A DNA stretch of 64,000 bases from CALEUX01 sp964608615. Its GTDB lineage: Bacteria; Bacteroidota; Bacteroidia; Bacteroidales; Marinilabiliaceae. The notes beneath the pieces were generated by a model. The model searched no databases and was not told where the DNA came from. It was given only the letters and a program-made list of their open reading frames with translations. Made by a program: the position numbers and the translations under genes. Position 1 is the first letter of the stretch; every line of letters begins with the position of its first letter. The stretch is from NCBI GenBank assembly GCA_964608615.1, contig CAZSQG010000005.1:25037-89036 (forward strand), read 5' to 3'. Below, piece by piece: positions 9,778 to 18,674 of the stretch.

Positions 9778-11616
9778 CTATCGCTTTAAGTGATCCAATG
9801 AAACCACTTGAAGCATGGCTTTTCCGCGCAAACTATCGAGCGGAGAAACCTCACCCGTCATCATTACATATTTTTTTGCAGCATTGTCATACACCTGATA
9901 GGAGTCGGGTGTAATCAAGCCAAAAGCATCAGGATAGGTAAAAAAAGCATACTCTTCAACATTGCGTGATAATAAATCCTTGCTGAAACCAAACATCTCT
10001 GAGTCGAGATCTAACTGGTTTAGCAGGGTGGTTACCAAATCCTTCTGACTCCCTAAAGTAGAAACTACCGTATCCTGAACCGCCAAAGCGCCGCCCGTCC
10101 AAATCATGGGGATGTGATAGCGCTCTCTCATTTGCGAAGTGGCCTTTTTTGGTCCGGATGTGCCATGATCAGCAATAAGAATAAACAAGGTGTTAGCCCA
10201 TAACCCCCTCTTCTTCACCTCAGCGAAAAAATCGCCCAGACAACGGTCGGTATAATAAACTGAGTTAAGATAAGAATCCTCATTCACCTTCTCCATAGGT
10301 ACGTCAAAGGGCTCGTGACTACTAAGCGTAAAGTAATACTTAAAATAGGGTTTTTCACCGGTGTTGCTGGCTGCCATCTCCTCTATCAGGCGCTCAAAAG
10401 TATATTGGTCATGCACACCCCATTTTTCACCTCGTGCAGAAAGCGGAAAATCATCAATGGTAATCACTTTGTCAAACCCGGATAAAGTAACAAACGAATT
10501 CATACCTTTAAAACCGATGTCGCCCCCATAAATATAGCTCATATCGCTGTATCCGGCAGCCTTAAGCTTTTGAGGCATAAAGCTGAGCGATTGCGATTTG
10601 TGGGGATATTGTATAATAGAATAGCTCGGCAGTACCTGATAACCAGCTAAAGTGGCCACCAATCCTTTGTCAGAGCGATCACTGGCAGCATAAATATTTG
10701 AAAATAAAATCCCTTCCCGAGTTAAAGCATCCAAATTTGGAGTAACCTTTTCACCACCGAGGGCACCAACCACCTGTGCCGAAAAACTTTCGAGTAAAAT
10801 AACCACCACATTTGGTTGTCCATCCTTTAGCACCTTAATAGTCGAATCGGTCTTGAACGAATACATTTCCCTATATACCTCCAAAGCCTGCTCATCATCC
10901 ATAAACCGGTAATGGTGCATGCGGGCATCCATTCGCTTAAAACTATAAAACAAATTCCATAGCGGATTAATGGCCGCATGATTGGCATAATTATGCGCTG
11001 AAAAATAAGCCACTCCGGTATTAATAGGGGCAACTCCAAAGCTTCCACGAATTGGAATAATCATCAGGGCACCTACAAATAACACAAAAAAAGAGGCTAT
11101 ACCGGCAGATAACCCTGACAGCTTTTTGGAAGGTTGTAATGGTTTCATCCAACGTTGGTTAAACCAAACAGCTCCGCAGGAAAACCCTATCAACAAAACC
11201 GTGAAAAGCAAACTTTCATACCATCTAACAGAGGCAATAATAACCCACGGAGTTTTTAAAAAGCTAAAACCTTCCGCATCAAGCAATCTACCCCAATAAG
11301 CATAAAGATTAATATTACCCAGAAGCAAAGCCGTAAAAGCAATTATAAAAAACAGCTGAATGCCTTGTAATATTTTATAGGAAAATTGTCGCCCAATAGC
11401 CACCATAACCGCCTGCACAACACTCGGCAACAACAACAAATAGCCGGTCATTGATAAATCAAGTCGAAGGCCCACCAAAAAAGATTTGGCCAATGCTCCC
11501 AACGGCACATCAGCAGCATATCCCCAGTTAAACAGGATAAAAACCAAGCGGTAAAAAGCAAAAAACAACAGCCAAAAAACGGTTGTTTTAAGAAGATATT
11601 TGAGAAAATTAACCAT
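9778..11616 (-). CDS. LTA synthase-like sulfatase-fold phosphoglycerol transferase
   Basis: The 612-aa protein has about five N-terminal membrane segments (residues 1-200) and an extracytoplasmic alkaline-phosphatase/sulfatase domain (about 265-560). Metal ligands are visible: Glu of LLESFS, the ADHG motif near the C-terminus and the SSHEPF histidine. The nucleophile segment, usually R-T-x-R-G with Thr, reads RSDKG with Ser315. In Gram-negative Bacteroidota, such enzymes are thought to add phosphoglycerol or phosphoethanolamine groups to glycans or lipids rather than make teichoic acid. It ends 47 bases upstream of the U32 gene on the same strand. Confidence 0.85.
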   Translation of the reverse strand: MVNFLKYLLKTTVFWLLFFAFYRLVFILFNWGYAADVPLGALAKSFLVGLRLDLSMTGYLLLLPSVVQAVMVAIGRQFSYKILQGIQLFFIIAFTALLLGNINLYAYWGRLLDAEGFSFLKTPWVIIASVRWYESLLFTVLLIGFSCGAVWFNQRWMKPLQPSKKLSGLSAGIASFFVLFVGALMIIPIRGSFGVAPINTGVAYFSAHNYANHAAINPLWNLFYSFKRMDARMHHYRFMDDEQALEVYREMYSFKTDSTIKVLKDGQPNVVVILLESFSAQVVGALGGEKVTPNLDALTREGILFSNIYAASDRSDKGLVATLAGYQVLPSYSIIQYPHKSQSLSFMPQKLKAAGYSDMSYIYGGDIGFKGMNSFVTLSGFDKVITIDDFPLSARGEKWGVHDQYTFERLIEEMAASNTGEKPYFKYYFTLSSHEPFDVPMEKVNEDSYLNSVYYTDRCLGDFFAEVKKRGLWANTLFILIADHGTSGPKKATSQMRERYHIPMIWTGGALAVQDTVVSTLGSQKDLVTTLLNQLDLDSEMFGFSKDLLSRNVEEYAFFTYPDAFGLITPDSYQVYDNAAKKYVMMTGEVSPLDSLRGKAMLQVVSLDHLKR

Positions 11617-11915
11617 AAAAAAGAAATTAAATTGCTAAAAACAGCAATTTTATAAAACTTAACGACAAAAATACTATATATGAGTAACACTAAATAACCT
11701 TTGTCGAAAACATTTTAACTTATGCTTTAATTTAAAAAAACTGTTGGAAGCTGTGAAGACTTTTCCCACAACGCCAGAATAAAAGCATGGAGACGAGCAT
11801 TCATGATATGCGTCAAACTTTTTTTGAATTGTCATAGCCCCCAAGAAACCATCCTGTTTTGACAGCAGATACCACTTGAACAACCCCGGCATGGGTAAAT
11901 TCATTCTTGCAAAGT

Positions 11916-11949
11916 ACGCATTCTAGTTCGCTCAAATTTCATATCTTTG
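11916..11949 (+). promoter_or_regulatory. Bacteroidota-type promoter, plus strand
   Basis: A -7 box TATCTTTG (11942-11949) matches the TAnnTTTG consensus. A CTTG resembling the -33 TTTG lies at 11916-11919, with a 22-base spacer. Transcription would start near 11956 and enter the polysaccharide genes through a leader of about 215 bases. Confidence 0.4.
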
Positions 11950-12033
11950 GTGACATGAACAGTTTGACCAGTCTGATTCATGCTCAGGTATTTATTTTAT
12001 CGTAATGACTAGCAAAAAAACATCGGAACGCAA

Positions 12034-12120
12034 ATGAAGAAGTATCTGGAGCGGTTGAAGAAGGGGAATGGATATTTGCAGCATCGTTTGTTGATAGTTA
12101 TTTTTCTTGTGTTTTTCTAA
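12034..12120 (+). pseudogene. 28-codon ORF, possible N-terminal remnant of a FlaA1/CapD-type membrane protein
   Basis: The product MKKYLERLKKG continues to a hydrophobic run ending LLIVIFLVFF and then stops. The basic start followed by the first membrane helix resembles the beginning of polysaccharide-biosynthesis nucleoside-diphosphate sugar epimerase/dehydratase proteins, which often head such loci. Everything after the first helix is missing. It could equally be a leader peptide or chance. The assignment is weak. Confidence 0.25.
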
Positions 12121-12170
12121 GGAGAGTAATCAGACTCAATTTTTGTGGAATTTTAATTTAACTATTACTT

Positions 12171-13046
12171 ATGACTTTTGTATCAATAATTATTCCAACA
12201 TTCAACAGAAAAGAGCATTTGATTAAAGCCATTGAGAGCGTTTTTAGGCAAACATATCGTAATTGGGAATTAATTGTAGTAGATGATTGTTCAACAGATG
12301 ATTCGTTTCCATTTGTTCAAAAATACTTTGAAGGAAAAAAAATTCGGTTTTTGCAGACCCCAAAAAATGGAGGACAAGGGGCTGCAAGGAATTTTGGAAT
12401 TGAGCATTCAATGGCAGAATATATAGCTTTTTTGGATTCTGATGATGAGTGGGAACCTTTAAAGCTTGAAAAACAGGTTCAACTCTTTAACGCAAATGAT
12501 GAAAATTTAGGATTGGTTTATTGTGGCGGCACCTTTACAGAAGGAAATTTTAAATCAAATATTCATCCTGATTTAAAAGGATACATTGAGAAGGAACTCT
12601 TCTTAAATCTGAAAGGTTTAGGATCAAGTAATTCAGGAATAATGATTAGACGCATCGTGTTTGAAAAGGTTGGAGGATATGATGTTTCTTTCAAATCACA
12701 GATGGATTTAGACTTTTTTGTGAGAATAGCCCGAAATTATAAGGTTGATTATATTGAAGGAAGCTATTCGATAATCTCAGTTAGCTTGCAAAATAATCGG
12801 ATTTCTGATAATCCAGTTTCAGTAATGCAAGGTGAAATACAATTCTTACAAAAACATGAATCCCGTATGCGGGAGCTGGGTGTTTATCATCATGTGGCGC
12901 GAAAACTAGCACGGAAATATGCTATTTATAACAAAAACTTAAAAATGGCATACGCCTGTTTAATAAAAGCTATCCAATACAAACCCTTTTATTTATATGC
13001 CTATCTTTACGCTTTAAAATTGCCATTGTTGTATTTTAAAAAATGA
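12171..13046 (+). CDS. family 2 glycosyltransferase
   Basis: The 291-aa GT-A protein begins VSIIIPTFNRKEHL and has the VVDDCS loop near residue 38 and the DSDDEW acidic motif near residue 85 that coordinates the nucleotide sugar and metal. The lack of transmembrane helices indicates a cytoplasmic or membrane-peripheral transferase building repeat units on undecaprenyl phosphate. It is the first complete gene of the plus-strand glycan block and is more AT-rich than the LegB-like gene that follows. The sugar specificity is unknown. Confidence 0.9.
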   Translation: MTFVSIIIPTFNRKEHLIKAIESVFRQTYRNWELIVVDDCSTDDSFPFVQKYFEGKKIRFLQTPKNGGQGAARNFGIEHSMAEYIAFLDSDDEWEPLKLEKQVQLFNANDENLGLVYCGGTFTEGNFKSNIHPDLKGYIEKELFLNLKGLGSSNSGIMIRRIVFEKVGGYDVSFKSQMDLDFFVRIARNYKVDYIEGSYSIISVSLQNNRISDNPVSVMQGEIQFLQKHESRMRELGVYHHVARKLARKYAIYNKNLKMAYACLIKAIQYKPFYLYAYLYALKLPLLYFKK

Positions 13047-13110
13047 GTATGAAACGGGCATGATCCAAAAAACACAAACAAGAAGGAAAATGGATTGGCG
13101 AGTTCCATAC

Positions 13111-13258
13111 CAACTTTAAAGAACAAATTATTTACGTATGAAACTAACATGTTAGCGGAAATGCACAATCACCAATGAAAATAGCTAACATGTAGTTCTC
13201 CCGATAAAACGGGACAAGCTATACAACAACTTAAAAACAAATTATTTACCTATGAAAC
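13111..13258 (+). repeat. imperfect direct repeat spanning the next gene's start
   Basis: A segment at 13111-13144 (CAACTTTAAAGAACAAATTA...) is nearly repeated at 13227-13258 (CAACTTAAAAACAAATTATT...), both ending TATGAAAC. The second copy provides the ATG of the LegB-like gene; the first copy has an ATG whose frame quickly ends. Between them lie CTAACATGTTAG (12-bp palindrome, 13144-13155) and a near copy, CTAACATGTAG (13185-13195). This looks like a duplication or recombination scar at the gene junction. Confidence 0.5.
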
Positions 13259-14232
13259 GTGCGTTCGTAACAGGTGCTGATGGTTTTATTGGATCCCACT
13301 TGGTTGAGATGCTAATCGGCCAGGGATATACGGTGAAAGCCCTGTCTCAATATAATTCATTCAACTATTGGGGATGGTTAGATGACATGCCTCGACATCC
13401 AAATTTGGAAATCATTTCGGGTGACGTGCGTGATCCCCATTTCTGCAAGAAATTCATTCGCGATGTGGATGTGGTATTCCATTTGGCTGCCCTAATTGCC
13501 ATTCCTTATTCGTATGTTGCTCCCGACAGTTATGTGGATACCAATGTGAAGGGAACCCTTAATGTGCTACAAGCAGCTCTGGAAAACGGAAACATTAGGG
13601 TGATCCATACCTCCACCTCCGAGGTTTATGGAACTGCGCTATACGTTCCTATTGACGAGAAACACCCTAAACAACCTCAATCCCCCTATTCTGCATCAAA
13701 AATTGGAGCAGATGCCATGGCAATGAGTTTTTACAACGCTTTTAATCTTCCCGTTACGGTAGCGCGTCCCTTCAATACTTATGGCCCCCGTCAATCGGCC
13801 CGTGCCATCATTCCAACCATTATTACCCAAATTGCTTCGGGGATTAAAGAAATTAAACTAGGGGATCTATCCCCAACACGTGATTTCAATTATGTGAAAG
13901 ACACCTGTCGGGGGTTTATTGCCTTGTCCAATTGCACTGACACCATTGGCCGGGAGATCAATATTGCCACCAACAGCGAGATTTCCATGCAAGATTGCTT
14001 GCTTCTTATCAAAGAGATCATGCAGAGCGATGTGGCCTTTGTAACCGACGAACAACGGCTTCGCCCGGGCAAATCGGAGGTGTTTCGACTTTGGGGCGAC
14101 AATACCTTGATTCGTGAATTGGCGGGATTCAAGCCCGCCTATTCGTTGCGGCAAGGATTGACCGAAACCATCGAGTGGTTGCAAAAACCGGAGAATTTGA
14201 AAAAGTATAAGGCGGATATTTATAATGTATAG
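13252..14232 (+). CDS. legB: LegB-like NAD-dependent 4,6-dehydratase
   Basis: This 326-aa extended SDR has the cofactor motif GADGFIG (residues 8-14), HTSTSEVYG carrying the catalytic Ser/Thr, and YSASK with Tyr and Lys of the active site. The segments FNYWGWLDDMP, PFNTYGPRQSARAIIPT and PTRDFNYVKDT are characteristic of LegB, which makes the 4-keto-6-deoxy sugar nucleotide that an aminotransferase then aminates. The aminotransferase starts 2 bases downstream. Its GC content (around 50% in sampled lines) is well above the surrounding genes, suggesting acquisition. The end product need not be legionaminic acid because no NeuB/LegI-type synthase is here. Confidence 0.85.
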   Translation: MKRAFVTGADGFIGSHLVEMLIGQGYTVKALSQYNSFNYWGWLDDMPRHPNLEIISGDVRDPHFCKKFIRDVDVVFHLAALIAIPYSYVAPDSYVDTNVKGTLNVLQAALENGNIRVIHTSTSEVYGTALYVPIDEKHPKQPQSPYSASKIGADAMAMSFYNAFNLPVTVARPFNTYGPRQSARAIIPTIITQIASGIKEIKLGDLSPTRDFNYVKDTCRGFIALSNCTDTIGREINIATNSEISMQDCLLLIKEIMQSDVAFVTDEQRLRPGKSEVFRLWGDNTLIRELAGFKPAYSLRQGLTETIEWLQKPENLKKYKADIYNV

Positions 14233-14234
14233 CC

Positions 14235-15380
14235 ATGTGGAAAGTACCCTTGTTTGAATTGAATTATGATTCAGCCGAATCGAAGGCTGTTCAAGAAGTG
14301 CTCGACAGCCAGTGGCTCTCCATGGGCGAAAAAACGTTGGCATTTGAACGGCGTTTTGCTGAAATGTTGAATGATTCGGATGTGCAGTGTACCTTGGTGT
14401 CCAATTGTACAGCGGCTCTTTACATGGCATTGCTGGCTTTGGATTTGAAAAGCGATGATGAAATAATTATCCCATCGATGACCTTTGTGGCCGATTTAAA
14501 TGCCACCCTTATGGCAGGTGCAAAACCCGTGCTTGCCGATTGCGATTCACTCGAAAACTGGAATGTTTCGGCTCGAACCATTCGTCCATTGATCACCCCA
14601 AAAACTAGGGCTGTGATGATTGTTCATTTTGCTGGATATCCTTGCGAGATGGATGAAATTGTCGCCTTGTGTCACCAACACAACCTTGCCCTCATCGAGG
14701 ATGTGGCACATGCACCCGGTGCCACCTACAAGGGCAAAGCATGTGGTACCTTTGGCGACATTGGTTGTTTTAGTTTCTTTTCGAACAAAAACCTCTCCAC
14801 TGGTGAAGGAGGAATGATTTCAACGCGGAATGCGACTATGTATGAACGCATTCGTCATATTCGTTCGCATGGCATGTCCACACTGACGTTCGACCGTCAC
14901 AAAGGTCGAGCCATTTCATACGATGTGATGCGTCCCGGATTAAATTTCCGAAGTGACGAGATACATGCAGCTCTTGGATTGGCTCAGTTGGACAAACTGG
15001 CAAATGCCAATCATCAACGAGCATTATTATCAGCATATTATAGAAAAAAGTTAATTGATATTCCTGAAGTCACAGTTCCATTTGAGGAGATTGGTGATAC
15101 TTTGCCTGTTTATCATGTATTTCCAATCTTGTTACATCAACAACTGGATCGGATAAAAGTGATTACCTCACTCAAGGAAGATGGCATTCAGTCGAGCATT
15201 CATTATCCATCATTTCAAGACTTTACAGGGTTTAAACATCTGTCGTTGAACGCAACTCCCATCGCATCTGAGATATCAGCGAGAGAGTTGACTCTTCCGC
15301 TTTTCCCTACTATGACAAACGCGCAAATCGACATGGTGGTTGAAGGCTTAAAACAAGCCATAAAACAAGCTGTATTATGA
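14235..15380 (+). CDS. DegT/DnrJ/EryC1/StrS family sugar aminotransferase
   Basis: The 381-aa PLP enzyme has family-typical length. It has the NCTAALYMALLAL substrate/PLP region near residue 57, an EDVAHAPG motif near 156 and the PLP-binding lysine in FFSNKNLSTGEGG near 180. It should aminate the 4-keto sugar nucleotide formed by the adjacent LegB-like dehydratase. It overlaps the next gene by 4 bases (ATGA). Its first two thirds are GC-rich (45-52% in sampled lines) and the part after about 15000 drops to 27-38%, so the gene appears mosaic. Confidence 0.9.
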   Translation: MWKVPLFELNYDSAESKAVQEVLDSQWLSMGEKTLAFERRFAEMLNDSDVQCTLVSNCTAALYMALLALDLKSDDEIIIPSMTFVADLNATLMAGAKPVLADCDSLENWNVSARTIRPLITPKTRAVMIVHFAGYPCEMDEIVALCHQHNLALIEDVAHAPGATYKGKACGTFGDIGCFSFFSNKNLSTGEGGMISTRNATMYERIRHIRSHGMSTLTFDRHKGRAISYDVMRPGLNFRSDEIHAALGLAQLDKLANANHQRALLSAYYRKKLIDIPEVTVPFEEIGDTLPVYHVFPILLHQQLDRIKVITSLKEDGIQSSIHYPSFQDFTGFKHLSLNATPIASEISARELTLPLFPTMTNAQIDMVVEGLKQAIKQAVL

Positions 15381-16441
15381 ATCGTGATATCATCATATCA
15401 TCGGGGGAAACTTTGATGACAGGCATCAAGCGAATGGATGATGTCAAACGTAAGCTCTTGATCGTCAATCATAATGATCGTTTTTTTTCGTTGTTGAGCA
15501 TTGGCGATATTCAGCGGGCTATTTTAAGGAATATTGAAATTGGTACTGCCACGATTTACGATACCATTAAGAATAAACCCATTGATGTGTGCCATGAAGG
15601 CGAATCTATGGAAGATATTCGGCAAAAGATGCTGGCCATCAGATGTGAGTTTATGCCTGTGTTGAGCGACAAAGGGGAACTCAAAAAAGTGATTTTTTGG
15701 GAAGACTTTTTTTTACCCGACCAAATTGAGAAGGGCCAGTCTGCTTCATTAGCCAATATTCCGGTAGTGATTATGGCAGGGGGAAAAGGCGAACGCCTGC
15801 AACCCATCACCAATATCTTGCCAAAACCTTTGATTCCCATGGGGAAAAAGCCCATCGTACAGGTCATCATGGAAAAGTTCCGATCGTATGGGGCCAATCA
15901 GTTTTTTATGTCGGTTAATTATCGTGCCGAAATGATTCAGTTTTATTTCGACTCATTGAAGGAAAGGGATTACTCCATTGAGTATTGTCATGAAGAAAAA
16001 CCATTGGGTACGGCTGGCAGTTTGGCATTGTTAAAGGGTAAAATCAACGAGACTTTTTTTGTGTCGAATTGCGATATAATCATTAATCACAATTTTCCCG
16101 AGATGCTCGAATATCATCGCGTCAATGGGAACGACATGACTGCCATTGCTGCCATGAAATTCTATTCCATTCCTTATGGAACCTTTGAAGTTGAAGAGAA
16201 TGGTCGGTTAATTTCTATTCAGGAGAAACCCGAATTGTCATATATGATTAACACAGGGATGTATATTTTAGAACCTCATGTGTTGGAAATGATTAACGAC
16301 AATGAACACATTCACATTACCGAATTGATGGAAAAAGTCAATAAGGGAATTGGTAAAGTGGGAGTTTACCCCATCAACTCAAATTCGTGGATTGACATTG
16401 GAACCTGGAAGGAATATAATAAAGTATCGAATATTTTTTAG
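15377..16441 (+). CDS. CBS-domain sugar-phosphate nucleotidyltransferase (PtmE-like)
   Basis: The 354-aa protein has a pair of CBS domains at about 5-115 and a nucleotidyltransferase domain from about 127, beginning PVVIMAGGKGERLQP with the signature loop GxGxRL-like and PKPLIPMG. NCDIII provides the metal-binding Asp. This architecture matches PtmE of Campylobacter, a GlcN-1-P guanylyltransferase in the legionaminic pathway. With the LegB-like dehydratase and the aminotransferase it forms a three-step unit for an activated 4-amino-4,6-dideoxy sugar. Whether the nucleotide is GDP or UDP cannot be read from sequence. Confidence 0.85.
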   Translation: MNRDIIISSGETLMTGIKRMDDVKRKLLIVNHNDRFFSLLSIGDIQRAILRNIEIGTATIYDTIKNKPIDVCHEGESMEDIRQKMLAIRCEFMPVLSDKGELKKVIFWEDFFLPDQIEKGQSASLANIPVVIMAGGKGERLQPITNILPKPLIPMGKKPIVQVIMEKFRSYGANQFFMSVNYRAEMIQFYFDSLKERDYSIEYCHEEKPLGTAGSLALLKGKINETFFVSNCDIIINHNFPEMLEYHRVNGNDMTAIAAMKFYSIPYGTFEVEENGRLISIQEKPELSYMINTGMYILEPHVLEMINDNEHIHITELMEKVNKGIGKVGVYPINSNSWIDIGTWKEYNKVSNIF

Positions 16442-16460
16442 GTTTAAGCTTAAACCCAAT

Positions 16461-17333
16461 ATGAATTATTTTACGAGGCTTCGATTTAAGTTTTTAGCTC
16501 AAATTCGACTTTCAAAAATAGCTTCAAGTGATGAAAATTCCGTTTTTGGAATTGTTTTTTCCAAGGACCGCCCCATTCAATTGCATGCCCTGTTAGAATC
16601 ATATACCCATTATACCGCAAACCCCGCTCAATTGGTGGTGCTTTATAATGTGTCGGACAATAATTACGAGAAGGGTTACGAAGAACTTCAAAAGCTTTGG
16701 CCCCAGATTCAATTTGTTAAAGAAGTTTAATTTAGAAAATCATTGATGGAATTGTTGAATTGCCTTCGCGTCGAAAAAGTATTCTTTTTAGTGGACGATA
16801 TCATTTTCAACCGCCATTATGATTTAAAAGGGATTTTGGCCATTGATTGTAAGCGATATATTCCAAGTCTAAGGATGGGAGAAAACATCACATACAGTTA
16901 TGTGCGAAATAAACCCATTCAGCAGCCTGTTTTTGAAGCAGTGTCTGAGTCGATGATTTCTTGGTATTGGTCGAAGAAAAATAGTTACTGGTCGTATCCA
17001 TTATCGGTGGATGGTCATTTTTTTATTCTAAAGGAAGTGATTGTTTTACTTGAGTTGATTCAGTTTAAAGCTCCCAATTCGCTGGAAGCCAATTTGCAGT
17101 TATTTACTCCAATTTTCAGGAAAAGAAAAGGTGTTGCGTTTCGAAACAGCGTGATTGTGAATGCGCCATGGAATATGGTGCAAACCGAAATTGAGAACCA
17201 AAATGAATCCATTAGTCCCGAATACTTGCTCAATCAATGGAACAGACATCAACGCATCAATTTTTTAAGTTATGAAAATGAAAATTATGACAGTCCTCAT
17301 GTTGCATTGCCACTTTCTTTGATCAGTCGATAA
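16461..17333 (+). pseudogene. putative glycosyltransferase interrupted by in-frame TAA
   Basis: Two ORFs lie in the same frame, separated only by a TAA at 16728-16730 and no usable spacer: residues 1-89 (MNYFTRLRFKF..., with SKDRPIQLHALLESY) and a second part reading FRKSLMELLNCLR then VFFLVDDIIF. The second half holds the acidic VDD motif of a GT-A-type enzyme. Read through, the product would be about 290 aa. A single substitution creating the stop, or a sequencing error, is the simplest explanation. Restart at the ATG at 16746 would give a protein lacking the nucleotide-binding N-terminus. The exact family is not recognised. Confidence 0.65.
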
Positions 17334-17353
17334 CAATTTTAGGAATTTACCAT

Positions 17354-18442
17354 ATGAAGCAAAAAGTTTGTTTTATCAACTCATCAAAAATTTGGGGAGG
17401 TGGCGAAGGCTGGCAACTTGAAACAATGCTTGATTTTAAAAATAAGGCTGATGTGGTTTCACTCTCATCACCTAAAGGCCCATTGCATAAAAAGGCTGCT
17501 GCTGCTGGCATTACCACGATACCCATTATTGTCGGAAATTTTTCATTTCTCAATCCAGTTAAAATCATTAAAGCATATCGTTTGTTGAAACAGTTGGCGC
17601 CTCATGCCATCATGTTCAATATACCCAACGATTTTAAACTGTTTACCATGCCGGCCAAATGGGCAGGAATTCCCTATCGATTGTATCGACGCGATAATGG
17701 TAAACCCATGAAAAGTCATTTGCTCAATAAAGTATTGTTACGCAGGGGTATAACTCATTTTTTGCCCTGTTCAAAATATATTCGACGATCAGCCCTTTCC
17801 AAAAATCCCAATCTGTTTCCGGTAGAGAAAATTCAGGTGATATACAACAGCATCAACCTCGAAAATTGGGATGCCACGCCTGCAATGCCATTGACCGGGA
17901 AGAGAAATGACGGAGAGCTTGTTTTTGGATGTATTGGTCGTTTATCCTCTGAAAAGGGACAACTGTTTTTGCCCGAGATAGCACGCATATTAAAAAACAA
18001 AGGTCTAAAAGCCAGAATATTGGTGGCAGGTACCGGACCACTGCGTGACCAAATGGAAGATGCCATTGATCGTTGTAAAGTTGCAGATTATGTTGAGCTG
18101 CTTGGTTTTGTTGAAAGCAGCAAATCCTTTATGGCCACAATCGACTGCCTGTTGATTCCCTCGCACTGGGAAGGTCTGTCAACGGTGGCCATCGAAGCCA
18201 TGGCAATGAACAAGCCGGTTATTGCATTCGATGTGGCAGGAAATCCGGAGGTAGTGATTCATCAGGAAACTGGATTCCTGATTCCCCCCTTCGATTTGGA
18301 GCGGTTTGCCGATGCGATGGAAAAATTCATTGCACAACCCGATTTGATCAATCAATTGGGTCAATCGGGGCGTCAATTGGCTCAGAAACAGTTTTCACGA
18401 GCCGTGACCAATCGTGAGTTGGAGGTCTTTTTCACAACTTAG
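17354..18442 (+). CDS. family 4 glycosyltransferase (GT-B)
   Basis: The 362-aa GT-B protein has an N-terminal acceptor domain beginning with a glycine-rich loop (KIWGGGEGWQ), the linker VIYNSINLENW near 165, and the donor domain with FGCIGRLSSEKGQ near 193, HWEGLSTVAIEAMA near 272 and VIAFDVAGNPEVV. The E-x7-E-type motif is thus present. It transfers a sugar from a nucleotide donor during glycan assembly and is the last gene of the plus-strand block. It is followed by a switch to minus-strand genes. Confidence 0.9.
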   Translation: MKQKVCFINSSKIWGGGEGWQLETMLDFKNKADVVSLSSPKGPLHKKAAAAGITTIPIIVGNFSFLNPVKIIKAYRLLKQLAPHAIMFNIPNDFKLFTMPAKWAGIPYRLYRRDNGKPMKSHLLNKVLLRRGITHFLPCSKYIRRSALSKNPNLFPVEKIQVIYNSINLENWDATPAMPLTGKRNDGELVFGCIGRLSSEKGQLFLPEIARILKNKGLKARILVAGTGPLRDQMEDAIDRCKVADYVELLGFVESSKSFMATIDCLLIPSHWEGLSTVAIEAMAMNKPVIAFDVAGNPEVVIHQETGFLIPPFDLERFADAMEKFIAQPDLINQLGQSGRQLAQKQFSRAVTNRELEVFFTT

Positions 18443-18674
18443 TCCGATGCCTTAATCAAATCTCCCAGAGACAATTAGATAATGGAATCATCTCTTCAAA
18501 AAGATCGTTTTTTCCATTTGACCACATCAATTGATAAGCCACAACAAGCAAGTGTAGCAAATAGAGTTCGGGTGCAAACGTCCATGAATTCATCCATCCT
18601 TTATCTTCGAGTCATATTACTATTATTATAGATGACCGTAATAGCTCAGACCTCCAAGAAAGAAAAAGTATTTG

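Larger units (their letters stand above)
11617..12170. other. gene-poor gap heading the polysaccharide locus
   Basis: This 554-bp divergent region separates the minus-strand LTA-synthase-like gene from the plus-strand glycan genes. ORFs on either strand are short and unconvincing; one of 76 aa at 11674-11904 (minus) has no family features. It contains a promoter-like pair at 11916-11949 and a 28-codon ORF at 12034-12120, described separately. Confidence 0.6.

Noticed and set aside
11674..11904. 76-aa minus-strand ORF upstream of the LTA-synthase-like gene
   Set aside because: No domain or signal peptide and a composition like intergenic DNA; it lies across the divergent promoter region.
18482..18631. 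49-aa plus-strand ORF between the two glycosyltransferase blocks
   Set aside because: No recognisable family. It could be a truncated gene fragment at the strand-switch point, but nothing in it supports an identity.
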